This document shows, piece by piece, positions 26,291 through 35,073 of a stretch of DNA of 64,000 bases. This stretch comes from Haloactinomyces albus. Its GTDB lineage: Bacteria > Actinomycetota > Actinomycetes > Mycobacteriales > Pseudonocardiaceae. The notes below the pieces were generated by a model. The model made no database searches and was not told where the DNA came from. It was given only the letters and a program-made list of their open reading frames with translations. Location: NCBI RefSeq assembly GCF_031458135.1, contig NZ_JAVDXW010000001.1, positions 4,154,001 through 4,218,000 on the forward strand, given 5' to 3'. The translations under genes and the position numbers were made by a program. Numbering within the stretch: the stretch's first letter is position 1; every line of letters starts with the position of its first letter.

Positions 26291-26298
26291 AGGCGGAG

Positions 26299-26345
26299 AA
26301 GTCGGTGGGTTGTGGCTCCGGAAGGGATACACAACCCACCGACTT
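26299..26345. terminator. Strong bidirectional terminator
   Basis: Perfect 16-base arms AAGTCGGTGGGTTGTG (26299-26314) and CACAACCCACCGACTT (26330-26345) flank a 15-base loop between the convergent isomerase and aldehyde dehydrogenase genes. Confidence 0.9.
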
Positions 26346-26362
26346 CGGTGGTGCGAAGCGGG

Positions 26363-27829
26363 TCAGGCCGGGAACCCGACCGCTTGGGTGTCCATGAACT
26401 CGCGGACACCCTCGATGCCCATCTCGCGGCCCATGCCGCTGTGGTCGAAGCCACCGAACGGGGCGCGCTCGTCGAGGTGAGCGGCGCCGTGGGCGTTGAC
26501 GAAGGTGTAGCCGGTCCGCAGCCGTGCGCCCAGCAGGGCAGCCCGGTCGAGGTCCGGGGTCCAGACCGAGGAGCACAGTCCCGACCAGGTGTCGTTGGCG
26601 CGGGCAACGGCGTCGTCCTCGTCCTCGAAGGGCAGGATCGGCAGGCTCGGGCCGAACTGCTCCTCGACCACGACGCGGGCATCATCGGCCGGGTCGAGCA
26701 CCAGGGACGGCAGGAGAAAATTGCCGCGCGCGGCTTCGGCGCTTTCGGCGGCCTGTCCGAACTCGCGGACCTCGGCACCGGACTCGCGCGCCTGCGCGGT
26801 GAGCTCCCGCACGTACTCCAGCTGCTGCCGACTGTGCAGCGGCCCCATGGTCACGTTCTCGTCCAGCCCGTGGCCCAGCCGGGTGGCGGCCAGGTGCTCG
26901 GAGAGTCCCTCGACCACCTCGTCGTAGCGTGACCGGTGCACGTAGAGCCGCTTGATCGCCATGCAGATCTGGCCGGTGGAGTCGAAGGTTCCGGCGAACA
27001 GGCGCTGCATCGCCTCGGGGCCGAGGTCGGCATCGGCCGACACGATCGCCGGATCGTTGCCGCCCAGCTCCAGGGCCACGCGGGTCAGCGACTCGGCGGC
27101 CATCGACATGATCCGTTTGCCACCGTTGGTGCTGCCGGTGAAGCAGACCTTCTTGACCCGGTCGTCCTGGATCAACGCAGCACCGATCTCCGCGTCGGTG
27201 CCGGTGACGACGTTGAGCACGCCGGGAGGCAGGGATCGAGCCACGAGCTGCACCGTACGCACGGTGGCCAGCGGGGCGGTGGGCGGCGGCTTCACCACGA
27301 CGGTGTTGCCTGCCAGCAGCGCTTGCGGCAGCGAGGCGGCCAGAATCGCCAATGGCCAGTTGAACGGCACGATGATCGTCACGACTCCCAGTGACCGGTA
27401 GGAGACCTCGGTCCGGTAGGGCGGTGCCGGTAGGGACGTCACGTGCTCGAGCTCATCGGCCAGACCTGCGGCCAGGTCGAAGCGGTGCGCGAACACCATG
27501 GAGTCGACGTGGGATTCCTGCAGGATCTTGCCGTTCTCGCGGGTGAGTACCTCCGCCGTGGCCGGGCGGTCGGCCTCCAGCGCGGCCAGGGACTCGGTCA
27601 GCAGTGCGGCTCGTTCCCGCGGGGTGCGGGTGGCCCACGCCGGGAACGCCCGATGGGCCGCGGCAACCGCGGATTCGGCTTGCTCGGCGTTCGCGGCTGC
27701 GGCGTAGCCGACGGTCGATACCCCGTCGGCCGGGTCGAGCACCCGTAGCGCGTCATCGGCGTTGCGGGTGTCGCCGTCGATGAAGAGCTCGGTCCTGATC
27801 TCGGGCAGCTGGTCGGAAGACACCGTCAT
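26363..27829 (-). CDS. Aldehyde dehydrogenase (aromatic-aldehyde type likely)
   Basis: A 488-residue NAD-dependent ALDH. It has VPFNWPLAILAAS (cofactor loop), the glycine motif FTGSTNGG, ELGGNDPAIV with the general-base Glu, TGQICMAIKR with the catalytic Cys, and PFGGFDHSGMGREMG near the end. It resembles the vanillin/benzaldehyde dehydrogenase branch. Position beside the O-demethylation cluster suggests oxidation of vanillin or syringaldehyde to the acid, which is inference. It is transcribed toward the terminator it shares with the isomerase and is divergent from an MHS transporter. Confidence 0.9.
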   Translation of the reverse strand: MTVSSDQLPEIRTELFIDGDTRNADDALRVLDPADGVSTVGYAAAANAEQAESAVAAAHRAFPAWATRTPRERAALLTESLAALEADRPATAEVLTRENGKILQESHVDSMVFAHRFDLAAGLADELEHVTSLPAPPYRTEVSYRSLGVVTIIVPFNWPLAILAASLPQALLAGNTVVVKPPPTAPLATVRTVQLVARSLPPGVLNVVTGTDAEIGAALIQDDRVKKVCFTGSTNGGKRIMSMAAESLTRVALELGGNDPAIVSADADLGPEAMQRLFAGTFDSTGQICMAIKRLYVHRSRYDEVVEGLSEHLAATRLGHGLDENVTMGPLHSRQQLEYVRELTAQARESGAEVREFGQAAESAEAARGNFLLPSLVLDPADDARVVVEEQFGPSLPILPFEDEDDAVARANDTWSGLCSSVWTPDLDRAALLGARLRTGYTFVNAHGAAHLDERAPFGGFDHSGMGREMGIEGVREFMDTQAVGFPA

Positions 27830-28240
27830 TTGTTTCCTCGGGGATCGCAGGGGCCGCGCAACGGCTGCGTACTGTGCGCCGGATCACGATAGGTCGGAGA
27901 GCGTGCGGGATACCCGGTACGCCCGGCCCGATGTGTCCGGTCCGGTGCGGCAGGCCGGACCGAGACTTTTGACGTAGGTGCGTCCCGTTGGCTGCCGACG
28001 GTGCCGCCCGCCCGCCCGCTCGAGGCGCCGATCACGACGAAAGAGCCGTTCGCAGGGGTGGGTCGACACGGCCGCGACGCTCGCCGATGAGACACATGAC
28101 GTAGCTCGGGCGCCGCAGAAGACCGATGAATTCAGCACGTCGACCGACTTGCATTCCCTACAACCACAACCGTGAGACCATCGTCACTCGCGTGGTCCCA
28201 CGGACATCCGCCGTCTTCGCTTCCAGAGGAGTACGCACCC
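27830..28240. other. Divergent promoter region, no gene seen
   Basis: About 410 bases between the aldehyde dehydrogenase and the MHS transporter. Open frames here lack ribosome sites and look unlike proteins. The part next to the transporter (about 28140-28180) is the least GC-rich and probably holds its promoter. I see no clear operator palindrome. Confidence 0.5.
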
Positions 28241-29569
28241 GTGGCCTCACAGAGACCCTCTACCGGGCCTTCGAAGAAAAGCCTCTTCGCGGCCAGCTTG
28301 ATCGGTACATCGATCGAGTGGTACGACTACTACATCTTCGGTACCGCCGCTGCGCTGGTGTTCGGGAGCCTCTTCTACCCCGATTTCTCCCCTGTGGCCG
28401 GCACCATCGCGGCCTTCGGAACTTTCGCCGTGGGATTCATCGCTCGTCCGCTGGGTGCCGCGATCATCGGTCACTTCGGTGACCGGATCGGCCGCAAGTC
28501 GATGCTCGTTCTCACTCTCCTGCTGACGGGTGGATCCACGTTCCTCATCGGCGTGCTGCCCACCTATGCCGCCATCGGCATCGCAGCGCCGTTGCTGCTG
28601 CTCGTGCTCCGCCTCGTTCAAGGCTTCGGTGTGGGTGGTGAGTGGGGTGGTGCCATCCTGATCGCCACCGAGCATGCGTCCCCGCGGCGTCGTGCGATCT
28701 ACGGCAGTTTCGCCCAGTTCGGCGTGCCGATCGGTGTACTGGCCTCCAACCTGGCATTTCTCGCGGTCTCGGGAATGTCCGACGAGAACTTCATTGCCTA
28801 CGGTTGGCGCATCCCCTTCCTGATCAGCCTGCTGCTGGTGATCGTCGGTTTCCTTGTCCGCAGCCGGCTGGCCGATGCGCCGGAGTTCCAAAAGGCCAAG
28901 CAGGGAAATACGGTCAGCAAAGTTCCGGCCGCGGAGCTGTTCCGCCGCCGGCCCCGCACTCTCGTGCTGGCCAGTCTGGCCGCCATCGCGCCGCCCGCGG
29001 TCGGCTACACGGTGATCGTGTACATGCTCACCTACGGGACCACGGTGGTGGGCTTCGAACGGAGCATCCTGCTCACGCTGATACTCGTCTCGACAGCGGT
29101 GTGGATGGGCACGATCGTCGTCTCGGCGGTGGCCTCCGACCGCTTCGGTTCCAAGAAGGTCTACGCGCTGGGCACGTTGACCGCCGTGCTGTGGCCGATC
29201 CCGATGTTCGGTCTGGTGAACACCGGCGCCACCGGCTTGGCGCTGTTCGCCTTCATCGTTGCCGCGATCGTGCAGGGCATCATGGCCGGAGCCCAGGGCG
29301 GCCTGTTCACCGAGATCTTCGACGTCAGCTTCCGCTACAGCGGAATCTCCATCGCCTACCAGTTGGGCGGCATGATCGGCGGTGCCGTGACTCCCATCGT
29401 CGCGACAGCACTTTTCGGTGCGTACGGCTCGTCTCTGCCGATCGCCTGCTACGTGATGGGGCTGTCGCTGGTCAGCCTGCTGGCCGTCCTCGGACTCCGT
29501 CAGAACGGTGCGGCCGTACGAGCCGAACAGGCGAACGCGCCCACCACGGAGACCGAACCGGCGGCGTAA
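28241..29569 (+). CDS. MHS-family metabolite:proton symporter
   Basis: A 442-residue MFS transporter of the metabolite:H+ symporter family. It starts at GTG nine bases after AGAGGAG. The family signature is visible: ASLIGTSIEWYDYYIFGTAAALVF split by span 1, GHFGDRIGRKSML, and VQGFGVGGEWGGA. MHS proteins import organic and aromatic acids such as shikimate, protocatechuate, citrate or ketoglutarate. Between the O-demethylation cluster and a two-component system, it is a good candidate importer for the methoxylated aromatic acid; this is inference. Confidence 0.9.
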   Translation: MASQRPSTGPSKKSLFAASLIGTSIEWYDYYIFGTAAALVFGSLFYPDFSPVAGTIAAFGTFAVGFIARPLGAAIIGHFGDRIGRKSMLVLTLLLTGGSTFLIGVLPTYAAIGIAAPLLLLVLRLVQGFGVGGEWGGAILIATEHASPRRRAIYGSFAQFGVPIGVLASNLAFLAVSGMSDENFIAYGWRIPFLISLLLVIVGFLVRSRLADAPEFQKAKQGNTVSKVPAAELFRRRPRTLVLASLAAIAPPAVGYTVIVYMLTYGTTVVGFERSILLTLILVSTAVWMGTIVVSAVASDRFGSKKVYALGTLTAVLWPIPMFGLVNTGATGLALFAFIVAAIVQGIMAGAQGGLFTEIFDVSFRYSGISIAYQLGGMIGGAVTPIVATALFGAYGSSLPIACYVMGLSLVSLLAVLGLRQNGAAVRAEQANAPTTETEPAA

Positions 29570-29723
29570 GCTCATGTGCAGTCCGCCACACGCTGCTCCG
29601 GCTGAATCCTCCCGGGACCTCGGCCGGAGCAGCACTGGTGTGCGAAGCGATACACGGCTTCTCGAGTACCGTCCCCGACAAAGGTCGGCTCGGCACAGGC
29701 GCCGGGCCGGTGACGAGGTAGAG

Positions 29724-31313
29724 GTGCACAGCGACGTGGGACCAACTGCCGAATCCGCCTGGTCGCCGGGCACGATCGACGATTCCGTCCTCCAGGCCCT
29801 GATGGAGGTGTCCGCCGACGGTCTGGCCGTGCTGGACAGATACGGGCGCTTCGTCATGCTCAATACCGCAGCCACCGAACTTCTCGGTCTCCCGCCCGAC
29901 GAGATCGTCGGGCGCACGGCCCCTTTCGAGATCGGTGACGTGTCGCCGCACGGCTCCCGGCAAGACCGCCACCACACGGCATGGTCGGCCCCGGACGGGC
30001 GTCGACGCGATCTCGAGTACTGCCTCGCGCCCGTGGCAGGAGGGGCACATGCGGTCTGGTTCAGCGACGTGACAGACGCCCTGCGCCAGCAGGAACGGCT
30101 GACAGCCATCGCCAGGGCGGCATCCAGCGTCGCCGACGCGTGCTCGCTGCGCGCGACCCTCGACGCGGTGGCACGGGAGATCGCGATGACGGCGAACATC
30201 GCAGCCGTTCAGATCCTGGCCATGGACGACCCCCGCGACGAACTGCGGGTCCTGGGCATGGCCGGCTTCGACGACGCCGCGGACTTCACCGAACGGCTGA
30301 GCGCCTGTCGGCGACGGGGCGCCAGAGTCAGCTTCATGGACGCGTTCCAGAACGGTGAGCCGGTCGTGGTCCCGCACCGGAAGGCCGCGATCCTGTCCGA
30401 CCCGGCCTGGGCCCCGCTCCACGGCATCATGAGCTACCCCGACTGGGACAGTTTCGTGTCCATGCCCTTGATCGTGCGCGGCAGGGTCCTCGGTGTGATC
30501 AACGCCTACTACGTCCCCGACGAGGACCCCGGTCCGCACTCACTGGCCTTCCTCGAGGCGATGGCCGACCACGCCGCCGTGGCCATCGACACCGCCTCGC
30601 TCTTGACCCAGACGCGGTCGCAGGCACAGCTGGACGAGCGCCGTAGGCTGGCCAGGGACCTGCATGATTCGGTGGTGCAGCAGTTGCTCTCGATGCGCAT
30701 GCAGGCCAAGGCACTGCATGCGCAACTCGACCGCGTGGACGCCGATCCGGGCAGGATCCGCAGTGGCGCCGAAGAGCTCGCGGAACTCTCCCGGAGTGCT
30801 CTGGCCGATCTCCGTGGACTCGTCTTCGAACTGCGCCCCCTGGACCTGGCCGAGCGCGGCCTCGTCGAGGCCGTTCGAGCACATGCCGCGAGTCAGCAGG
30901 CGCGGAACGGTCTCGCCATCGACGTCCGGGCATCCCCCGACCTGGAACCGGACTCCGGCATCGACGTCCAGGAGGACCTCTACCGCATTATCCAGGAGGC
31001 ACTGCACAATGTGGTCAAGCATGCCCATGCCACGGCGGTGAAGATCCGGTTCGCCCGTTCCGAGGACGGTGACTTGGTTGTCGAGGTCATCGACAACGGA
31101 TGTGGCCCCGACCGCACGTCCGGCACCTCCACTGCGGGCGAGGCGGAGCACGAGACGCTCGGGCTGGTGTCGATGCGAGAAAGGACCCAGCGCTGGGGCG
31201 GTCGGCTTGACGTAGGTGCCTGCCCGGCAGGTGGCTGGATGGTTCGAGTGGTACTGCCAGGCCCGGGCGCATCGATTGTCGGAACCGGGGAGGGAGGGAC
31301 CGATGGCCGGTGA
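29724..31313 (+). CDS. Sensor histidine kinase, NarL-type (PAS-GAF-HisKA_3-HATPase)
   Basis: About 529 residues from a GTG start. Order: PAS-like domain (about 15-110: LMEVSADGLAVLDRYGRFVMLNTAATELLG), GAF domain (about 140-300, ending VRGRVLGVINAYYV), HisKA_3 with phospho-His in LARDLHDSVVQQLLSM, and HATPase_c with EALHNVVKHAHAT, DNGCG and LGLVSMRER. No membrane span, so it is a cytoplasmic sensor of a small molecule or redox state. Its end overlaps the response-regulator gene by 11 bases. It may control the adjacent MHS transporter or aromatic cluster. The exact start is uncertain. Confidence 0.9.
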   Translation: MHSDVGPTAESAWSPGTIDDSVLQALMEVSADGLAVLDRYGRFVMLNTAATELLGLPPDEIVGRTAPFEIGDVSPHGSRQDRHHTAWSAPDGRRRDLEYCLAPVAGGAHAVWFSDVTDALRQQERLTAIARAASSVADACSLRATLDAVAREIAMTANIAAVQILAMDDPRDELRVLGMAGFDDAADFTERLSACRRRGARVSFMDAFQNGEPVVVPHRKAAILSDPAWAPLHGIMSYPDWDSFVSMPLIVRGRVLGVINAYYVPDEDPGPHSLAFLEAMADHAAVAIDTASLLTQTRSQAQLDERRRLARDLHDSVVQQLLSMRMQAKALHAQLDRVDADPGRIRSGAEELAELSRSALADLRGLVFELRPLDLAERGLVEAVRAHAASQQARNGLAIDVRASPDLEPDSGIDVQEDLYRIIQEALHNVVKHAHATAVKIRFARSEDGDLVVEVIDNGCGPDRTSGTSTAGEAEHETLGLVSMRERTQRWGGRLDVGACPAGGWMVRVVLPGPGASIVGTGEGGTDGR

Positions 31314-31983
31314 CGAGACCTCCACCGAGATCATCCGGGTCATGGTCGTGGACGACCATGCGATCGTCCGTCGTGGTCTGCTGGCCTACATCGACACCGT
31401 GCCCACTCTGCACGTGCTCGGAGAGGCAACCGACGGGCAGCAGGCGGTCACCCTGATGCGGCAGTGGCAGACCCTCGGCGAGCCCGTGCCCGACGTGGTG
31501 CTGATGGACCTGCAAATGCCGCGCTTGGGCGGTGTGGAGGCGACCGAAGCCATTGTCAAGAACCACCCCCAGGTGCGGGTCGTGGTGCTGTCCAGCTTCG
31601 GTGAGGTGGAACGGGTCCATGCTGCGCTCGCGGCGGGCGCGGCCGGTTACGTGCTCAAGGATGCCGATCCCGACGAGGTCGCCACCGCGATTCGGGCCGC
31701 CGTAGCGGGAGAGGTGCACCTGGACGCGGCCGTGGCCCGTCAGCTCACCAAGCGGATGGCCGCGCCGCATGTCGGGCTGACGTCCTTGACAGAGCGGGAG
31801 CGGGAGATCCTCACCCTCGTCGCGCAAGGGCATTCCAACCGAAGCGTTGCCGACCGTCTCGTGATCAGTGAACGCACGGCGCGGACACATGTCAGCAACG
31901 TGCTGGCCAAGCTTCAGCTCTCCTCGCGCACCCAGGCCGCGCTACTCGCCATCCGCGAAGGGCTCATCTCCTCACCCGACTGA
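31303..31983 (+). CDS. Response regulator, NarL/FixJ type
   Basis: A 226-residue two-domain regulator. The receiver domain (about 10-130) has the acidic pair in VVDDHAIVRRG, phospho-acceptor Asp in VVLMDLQMP, Ser in VLSS and Lys in VLKDADPDE. The LuxR-type helix-turn-helix (about 155-220) reads LTEREREILTLVAQGHSNRSVADRL. The ATG follows GGGAGGGACCG and overlaps the kinase end, so the pair are cognate partners. Target genes are not evident; no repeated motif links it to the neighbouring operons. Confidence 0.93.
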   Translation: MAGDETSTEIIRVMVVDDHAIVRRGLLAYIDTVPTLHVLGEATDGQQAVTLMRQWQTLGEPVPDVVLMDLQMPRLGGVEATEAIVKNHPQVRVVVLSSFGEVERVHAALAAGAAGYVLKDADPDEVATAIRAAVAGEVHLDAAVARQLTKRMAAPHVGLTSLTEREREILTLVAQGHSNRSVADRLVISERTARTHVSNVLAKLQLSSRTQAALLAIREGLISSPD

Positions 31984-32034
31984 TCCGCCGTGGGCACTTG
32001 CGCAGAGGTGTCCGGGCGGCGCCGGTAGCGTGCC

Positions 32035-32051
32035 CCACATGCAACATGTGG
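32035..32051. repeat. Inverted repeat downstream of the response regulator
   Basis: Perfect 7-base arms CCACATG (32035-32041) and CATGTGG (32045-32051) around CAA. A 29-codon frame, MQHVALHSVELATL and onward, starts inside it and ends at 32128, but has no ribosome site. The region up to 32186 is otherwise featureless. Confidence 0.3.
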
Positions 32052-32186
32052 CCTTGCACAGTGTCGAACTCGCGACCCTGCGCAGACGTTGCCGAAGAGA
32101 GGACGACATCCGCGAGCTCCTCGCATAGCACCCTGTCCGTCAAAGTGAGAACGGTTCACACAGCCCGGAAGCGCCTCTCCGGATGA

Positions 32187-32218
32187 GGGGCGTACGGCGT
32201 CGGCACGACGTACGCCCC
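32187..32218. terminator. Terminator hairpin between response regulator and xylanase remnant
   Basis: Arms GGGGCGTACG (32187-32196) and CGTACGCCCC (32209-32218) around a 12-base loop, in the convergent space before the xylanase stop at 32232. It can serve both strands. Confidence 0.75.
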
Positions 32219-32231
32219 CCATGAGCGTCGA

Positions 32232-33160
32232 TCAGACGGTGGAGTTGAGCCAGTAGTAGGCGGGTTTCGGGTTCAGCGAGTCGTCGTACAGACAGGCTGC
32301 GCCCTCACCGGGGAAGGTGTCCGGCACCCAGGAGTGGCGGTCGGTGAAGCCCCAGGTGGTGAACTCCACGCAGCGGGACACCGCATGGCATGCGTCCCAG
32401 GCCTGCCTGAAGTAGCGCGCCTGGGTCTCGAGCTTCGCTTCGGTGGGCGGTGTCGCCATCCGCGCATCGATTTCGGTGATTGCGACGTCCACGTCGAGGT
32501 CGGCGAACCGTTGCAGGTTCTGGTGGAAGCAGCCGGGGAACTCGTACTGGATCGACAGATGTGTCCGGAACCCGACGCCCTCGATCGGCACCCCTTGCTG
32601 CCGCAATGACTTCACCAGGTTGTACAGCGCGTTGCTCTTCGCGTTACGCCACTCGGTGTTGTAGTCGTTGATGTACAGCTTGGCCGAGGGATCGGCCTGG
32701 TGCGCCCAGCGGAAAGCGTCGGCGATCCAGCCGTCACCGAGCTTCTGCTGGAAGATCGAGTTCCGGCGGGTGCCGTCCTCGGTGAACACCTCGTTCACCA
32801 CGTCCCACGCCCGGATCTTGCCCTGGTAGCGGCTCACCACCGTGGTGATGTGCTTTTTCAGCACCGAGCGCAGCTCGGTCGCGGACAGGTTGTTCAGCCA
32901 GTCCGGATGCTGTTTGTGCCAGACCAGCGTGTGCCCGCGCACGGTTTTCCCGTTCTGCTGGGCGTAATCCACGATGGCGTCCGCGCCCGACCAGTTGTAC
33001 TGGCCGCGGTTCGGTTCGAGGACCGACCACTTCATCGCGTTCTCCGGCGTCATGCTGTCGAACTCGCGGGTCAGCACGGAGCGGTAGTCATCCTCGCTCG
33101 TCAGCGCGGATGCGGCCACCGCGCTGCCGACGTATCTGCTGGTGGTGTCCTTCAGCGGTT
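32232..33160 (-). pseudogene. 5'-truncated endo-1,4-beta-xylanase (GH10)
   Basis: About 300 residues of a GH10 xylanase, intact from the mature N-terminus (LKDTTSRYVGSAVAASALTS) to the end. The acid/base Glu lies in WDVVNEVF and the nucleophile Glu in VAITEIDARM; HTLVWHKQHPDW and TTWGFTDRHSW are also typical. GH10 xylanases are secreted, but no start codon with a signal peptide exists: upstream of about residue -20 the strand is the antisense of the ROK gene. The shared promoter and the 5' end were deleted. A GTG at 33119 could give a protein without an export signal. Confidence 0.8.
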
Positions 33161-34003
33161 GCGCTGCTGGAGCTCGACGGTGGGGCGGTGGCGGATCTGG
33201 GGCTGGAGATCAACGCGAACTACCTCGCCGTGCGCGGAGTCGACCTCGCCGAGAGGGTGTTGATCGATCGCCGAATCGGGTTCGACTCGGTTCAGGCGGG
33301 TGCGTCCCGCGCGGTGGGCGAGCTGACACGACTCGCGGGTGAAGCGATCACCGAGCTGGAGCGGGCGGGCACGCGGCTGGCCGGTATCGGCGTGGCCGTA
33401 CCGGGGATCGTGGACGTGCCGAGTGGCACCGTGCGCTACGCACCGAACCTGCTTTGGCAGGACGTGCCGATCGCCGAGGGGCGACTGCTGCGCGGTTCGG
33501 ACGGTTTCAGTGGGGAAATCGGGCACATCCCGGTCGATCCCTACGGGCAAACGTGCGGTTGCGGGCGGAGTGGATGTCTGGAGACCAAGATCGGTTTGGC
33601 TACGGCGGTCCGAGCGGCCGCACCGGATATGGCCGGAACGTCCCGCGATCCCGAGGAGCAGGCGCGGGTACTACTGCAGCGCGTGGAGGCCGGCCACCCA
33701 CAGGCCCTGGCCGGCCTCGACGAGATCGGTCGCTGGCTCGGCATCGGGATCTCGATCGCGGTCAACATGCTCAACCCGGGCACCACCGTGCTCGGTGGGT
33801 ACTTCGCCACGGTCGCTCCCTACGTGGTCCCGACCGCGATGCGGGAACTACGGAGCCGAGCCATCGCGGGAGAGGCGGCGATATGCCCCATCACCGCTTC
33901 GGCCTTCGGTTTCACCGCCGACCTCCTCGAAGCAGCCGCCCAACGCAGCACGCACTACGAACACCTCGACCAACTCGCACTCGAACACCTCCTGGGAATC
34001 TGA
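33160..34003 (+). pseudogene. Truncated ROK-family repressor (XylR-like)
   Basis: The frame begins inside a ROK protein (LLELDGGAVADLGLEINANY) and continues to a normal C-terminus. The about 80-residue helix-turn-helix half of a ROK repressor is missing. A second in-frame loss is visible where VPIAEGRLLRGSDGFSGEIGH joins two segments normally separated by about 50 residues of the sugar/ATP-binding fold. The zinc motif CGCGRSGCLE remains. It was presumably the divergent regulator of the adjacent xylanase and is now non-functional as a DNA-binding protein. Confidence 0.75.
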
Positions 34004-34076
34004 GACATACCACCGGTGGACCGACTCGCTTTCGCATGGTTTTCGAAATCCGCACCGGACTCCGGCGGCGGCCGTT

Positions 34077-34976
34077 TCACTTTTCGGCGAGGGTTCGGTG
34101 CAGGAAGTCGACCAGCCAGCGCTGGGCGGGGCTGCGGGAGCGTTCGGGCAGCGCGTACAGGGCGATCTCCAGCGGTTCCAGGCTGATCGGCAGCTGCAGC
34201 AGGCGCACCGGGTGGCTGGCCGCGTAGGCACGGCCGGCGTAGGCGGGCACGATGGCCACCATCTCGGAGCGCTGCACCAGATAGGGCAGCACGGAGAACT
34301 TGGCGACCTGCAGCGCGACGTGGTCGAGCAGTTCCAGGGTCTCCAGAGCGAGCTTGGGACCGACGTGACCCGAGGGACCATCGACGAGGATGTGTCGTTC
34401 GGCGCGCAGCTGCGCGGCGCTCACCGACTCGCCACGCAGACGGGGATGGTTGCTCGCGACCATGGCGAAGTAGCCCTCGGAGAACAGGGGGATCCGGCGA
34501 CTCTGCGGTGAGGACAGGATCGGTGTCGCGATGAACGCATCCACCTCACCTCGGCTCAACTGGCGAGGGGAGTCGCTCGTGTCCAATGGGCGCACCATCA
34601 GTGAGACTCCGGGTGCCTGTTCCTGCAACGGACCGAGCAGTCGAGGCAGCAGGGACGCCTCGCCCAGGTCGGACAGACCGATCGTGAAGCGCGCATGCGA
34701 GGTGACGGGGTCGAAGGCACGGGTGGGGGCGATCGCGTGCTGGATTCCGGCGAGTGATTGCTGCAACGGCTCGTACAGCCGATCCGCCACCGCGGTGGGG
34801 ACAAGCCCATGCCGGCTGCGGCGGAACAGCTCGTCGCCGAAGTGCCGACGCAGTTTGCCGAGGCTGTAGCTCACGGTCGGCTGACTCACGTGCACGGCCT
34901 CGGCGGTCGCGGTGACGTTGCGGGTTTCGTAGAGCAGCACGAAGATCCGGACCAGGTTGAGATCGAAATCAGTCAT
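34077..34976 (-). CDS. LysR-family transcriptional regulator
   Basis: A 299-residue LTTR. Residues 1-65 form the helix-turn-helix (FDLNLVRIFVLLYETRNVTATAEAVHVSQPTVSYSLGKLR, given here only to mark the domain extent by its ends) and residues 90-299 the periplasmic-binding-protein-like effector domain. It resembles NodD/NahR-type activators of aromatic catabolism (SHARFTIGLSDLGE). It is divergent from a benzoylformate decarboxylase and AAHS transporter across about 97 bases, the classic arrangement for a LysR protein activating its neighbour. The inducer is probably phenylglyoxylate or a related aromatic acid. Confidence 0.92.
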   Translation of the reverse strand: MTDFDLNLVRIFVLLYETRNVTATAEAVHVSQPTVSYSLGKLRRHFGDELFRRSRHGLVPTAVADRLYEPLQQSLAGIQHAIAPTRAFDPVTSHARFTIGLSDLGEASLLPRLLGPLQEQAPGVSLMVRPLDTSDSPRQLSRGEVDAFIATPILSSPQSRRIPLFSEGYFAMVASNHPRLRGESVSAAQLRAERHILVDGPSGHVGPKLALETLELLDHVALQVAKFSVLPYLVQRSEMVAIVPAYAGRAYAASHPVRLLQLPISLEPLEIALYALPERSRSPAQRWLVDFLHRTLAEK

Positions 34977-35073
34977 ATCGAACGCATCTATATTTCACGA
35001 GAGAACTATCTATTGGATTAGTAGTACTCCTGCTCCATACGGTGGGGCAAGCCACAGACGCCAGGAGGTTGCA

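Noticed and set aside
28247-30199. Long minus-strand open frame opposite the MHS transporter and histidine kinase
   Set aside because: Low-complexity Arg/Gln/Asp-rich translation, no domain or ribosome site; a shadow of the two real plus-strand genes.
31984-32186. Small protein MQHVALHSVELATL after the response regulator
   Set aside because: Only 29 codons, no ribosome site, start inside an inverted repeat; no support as a gene.
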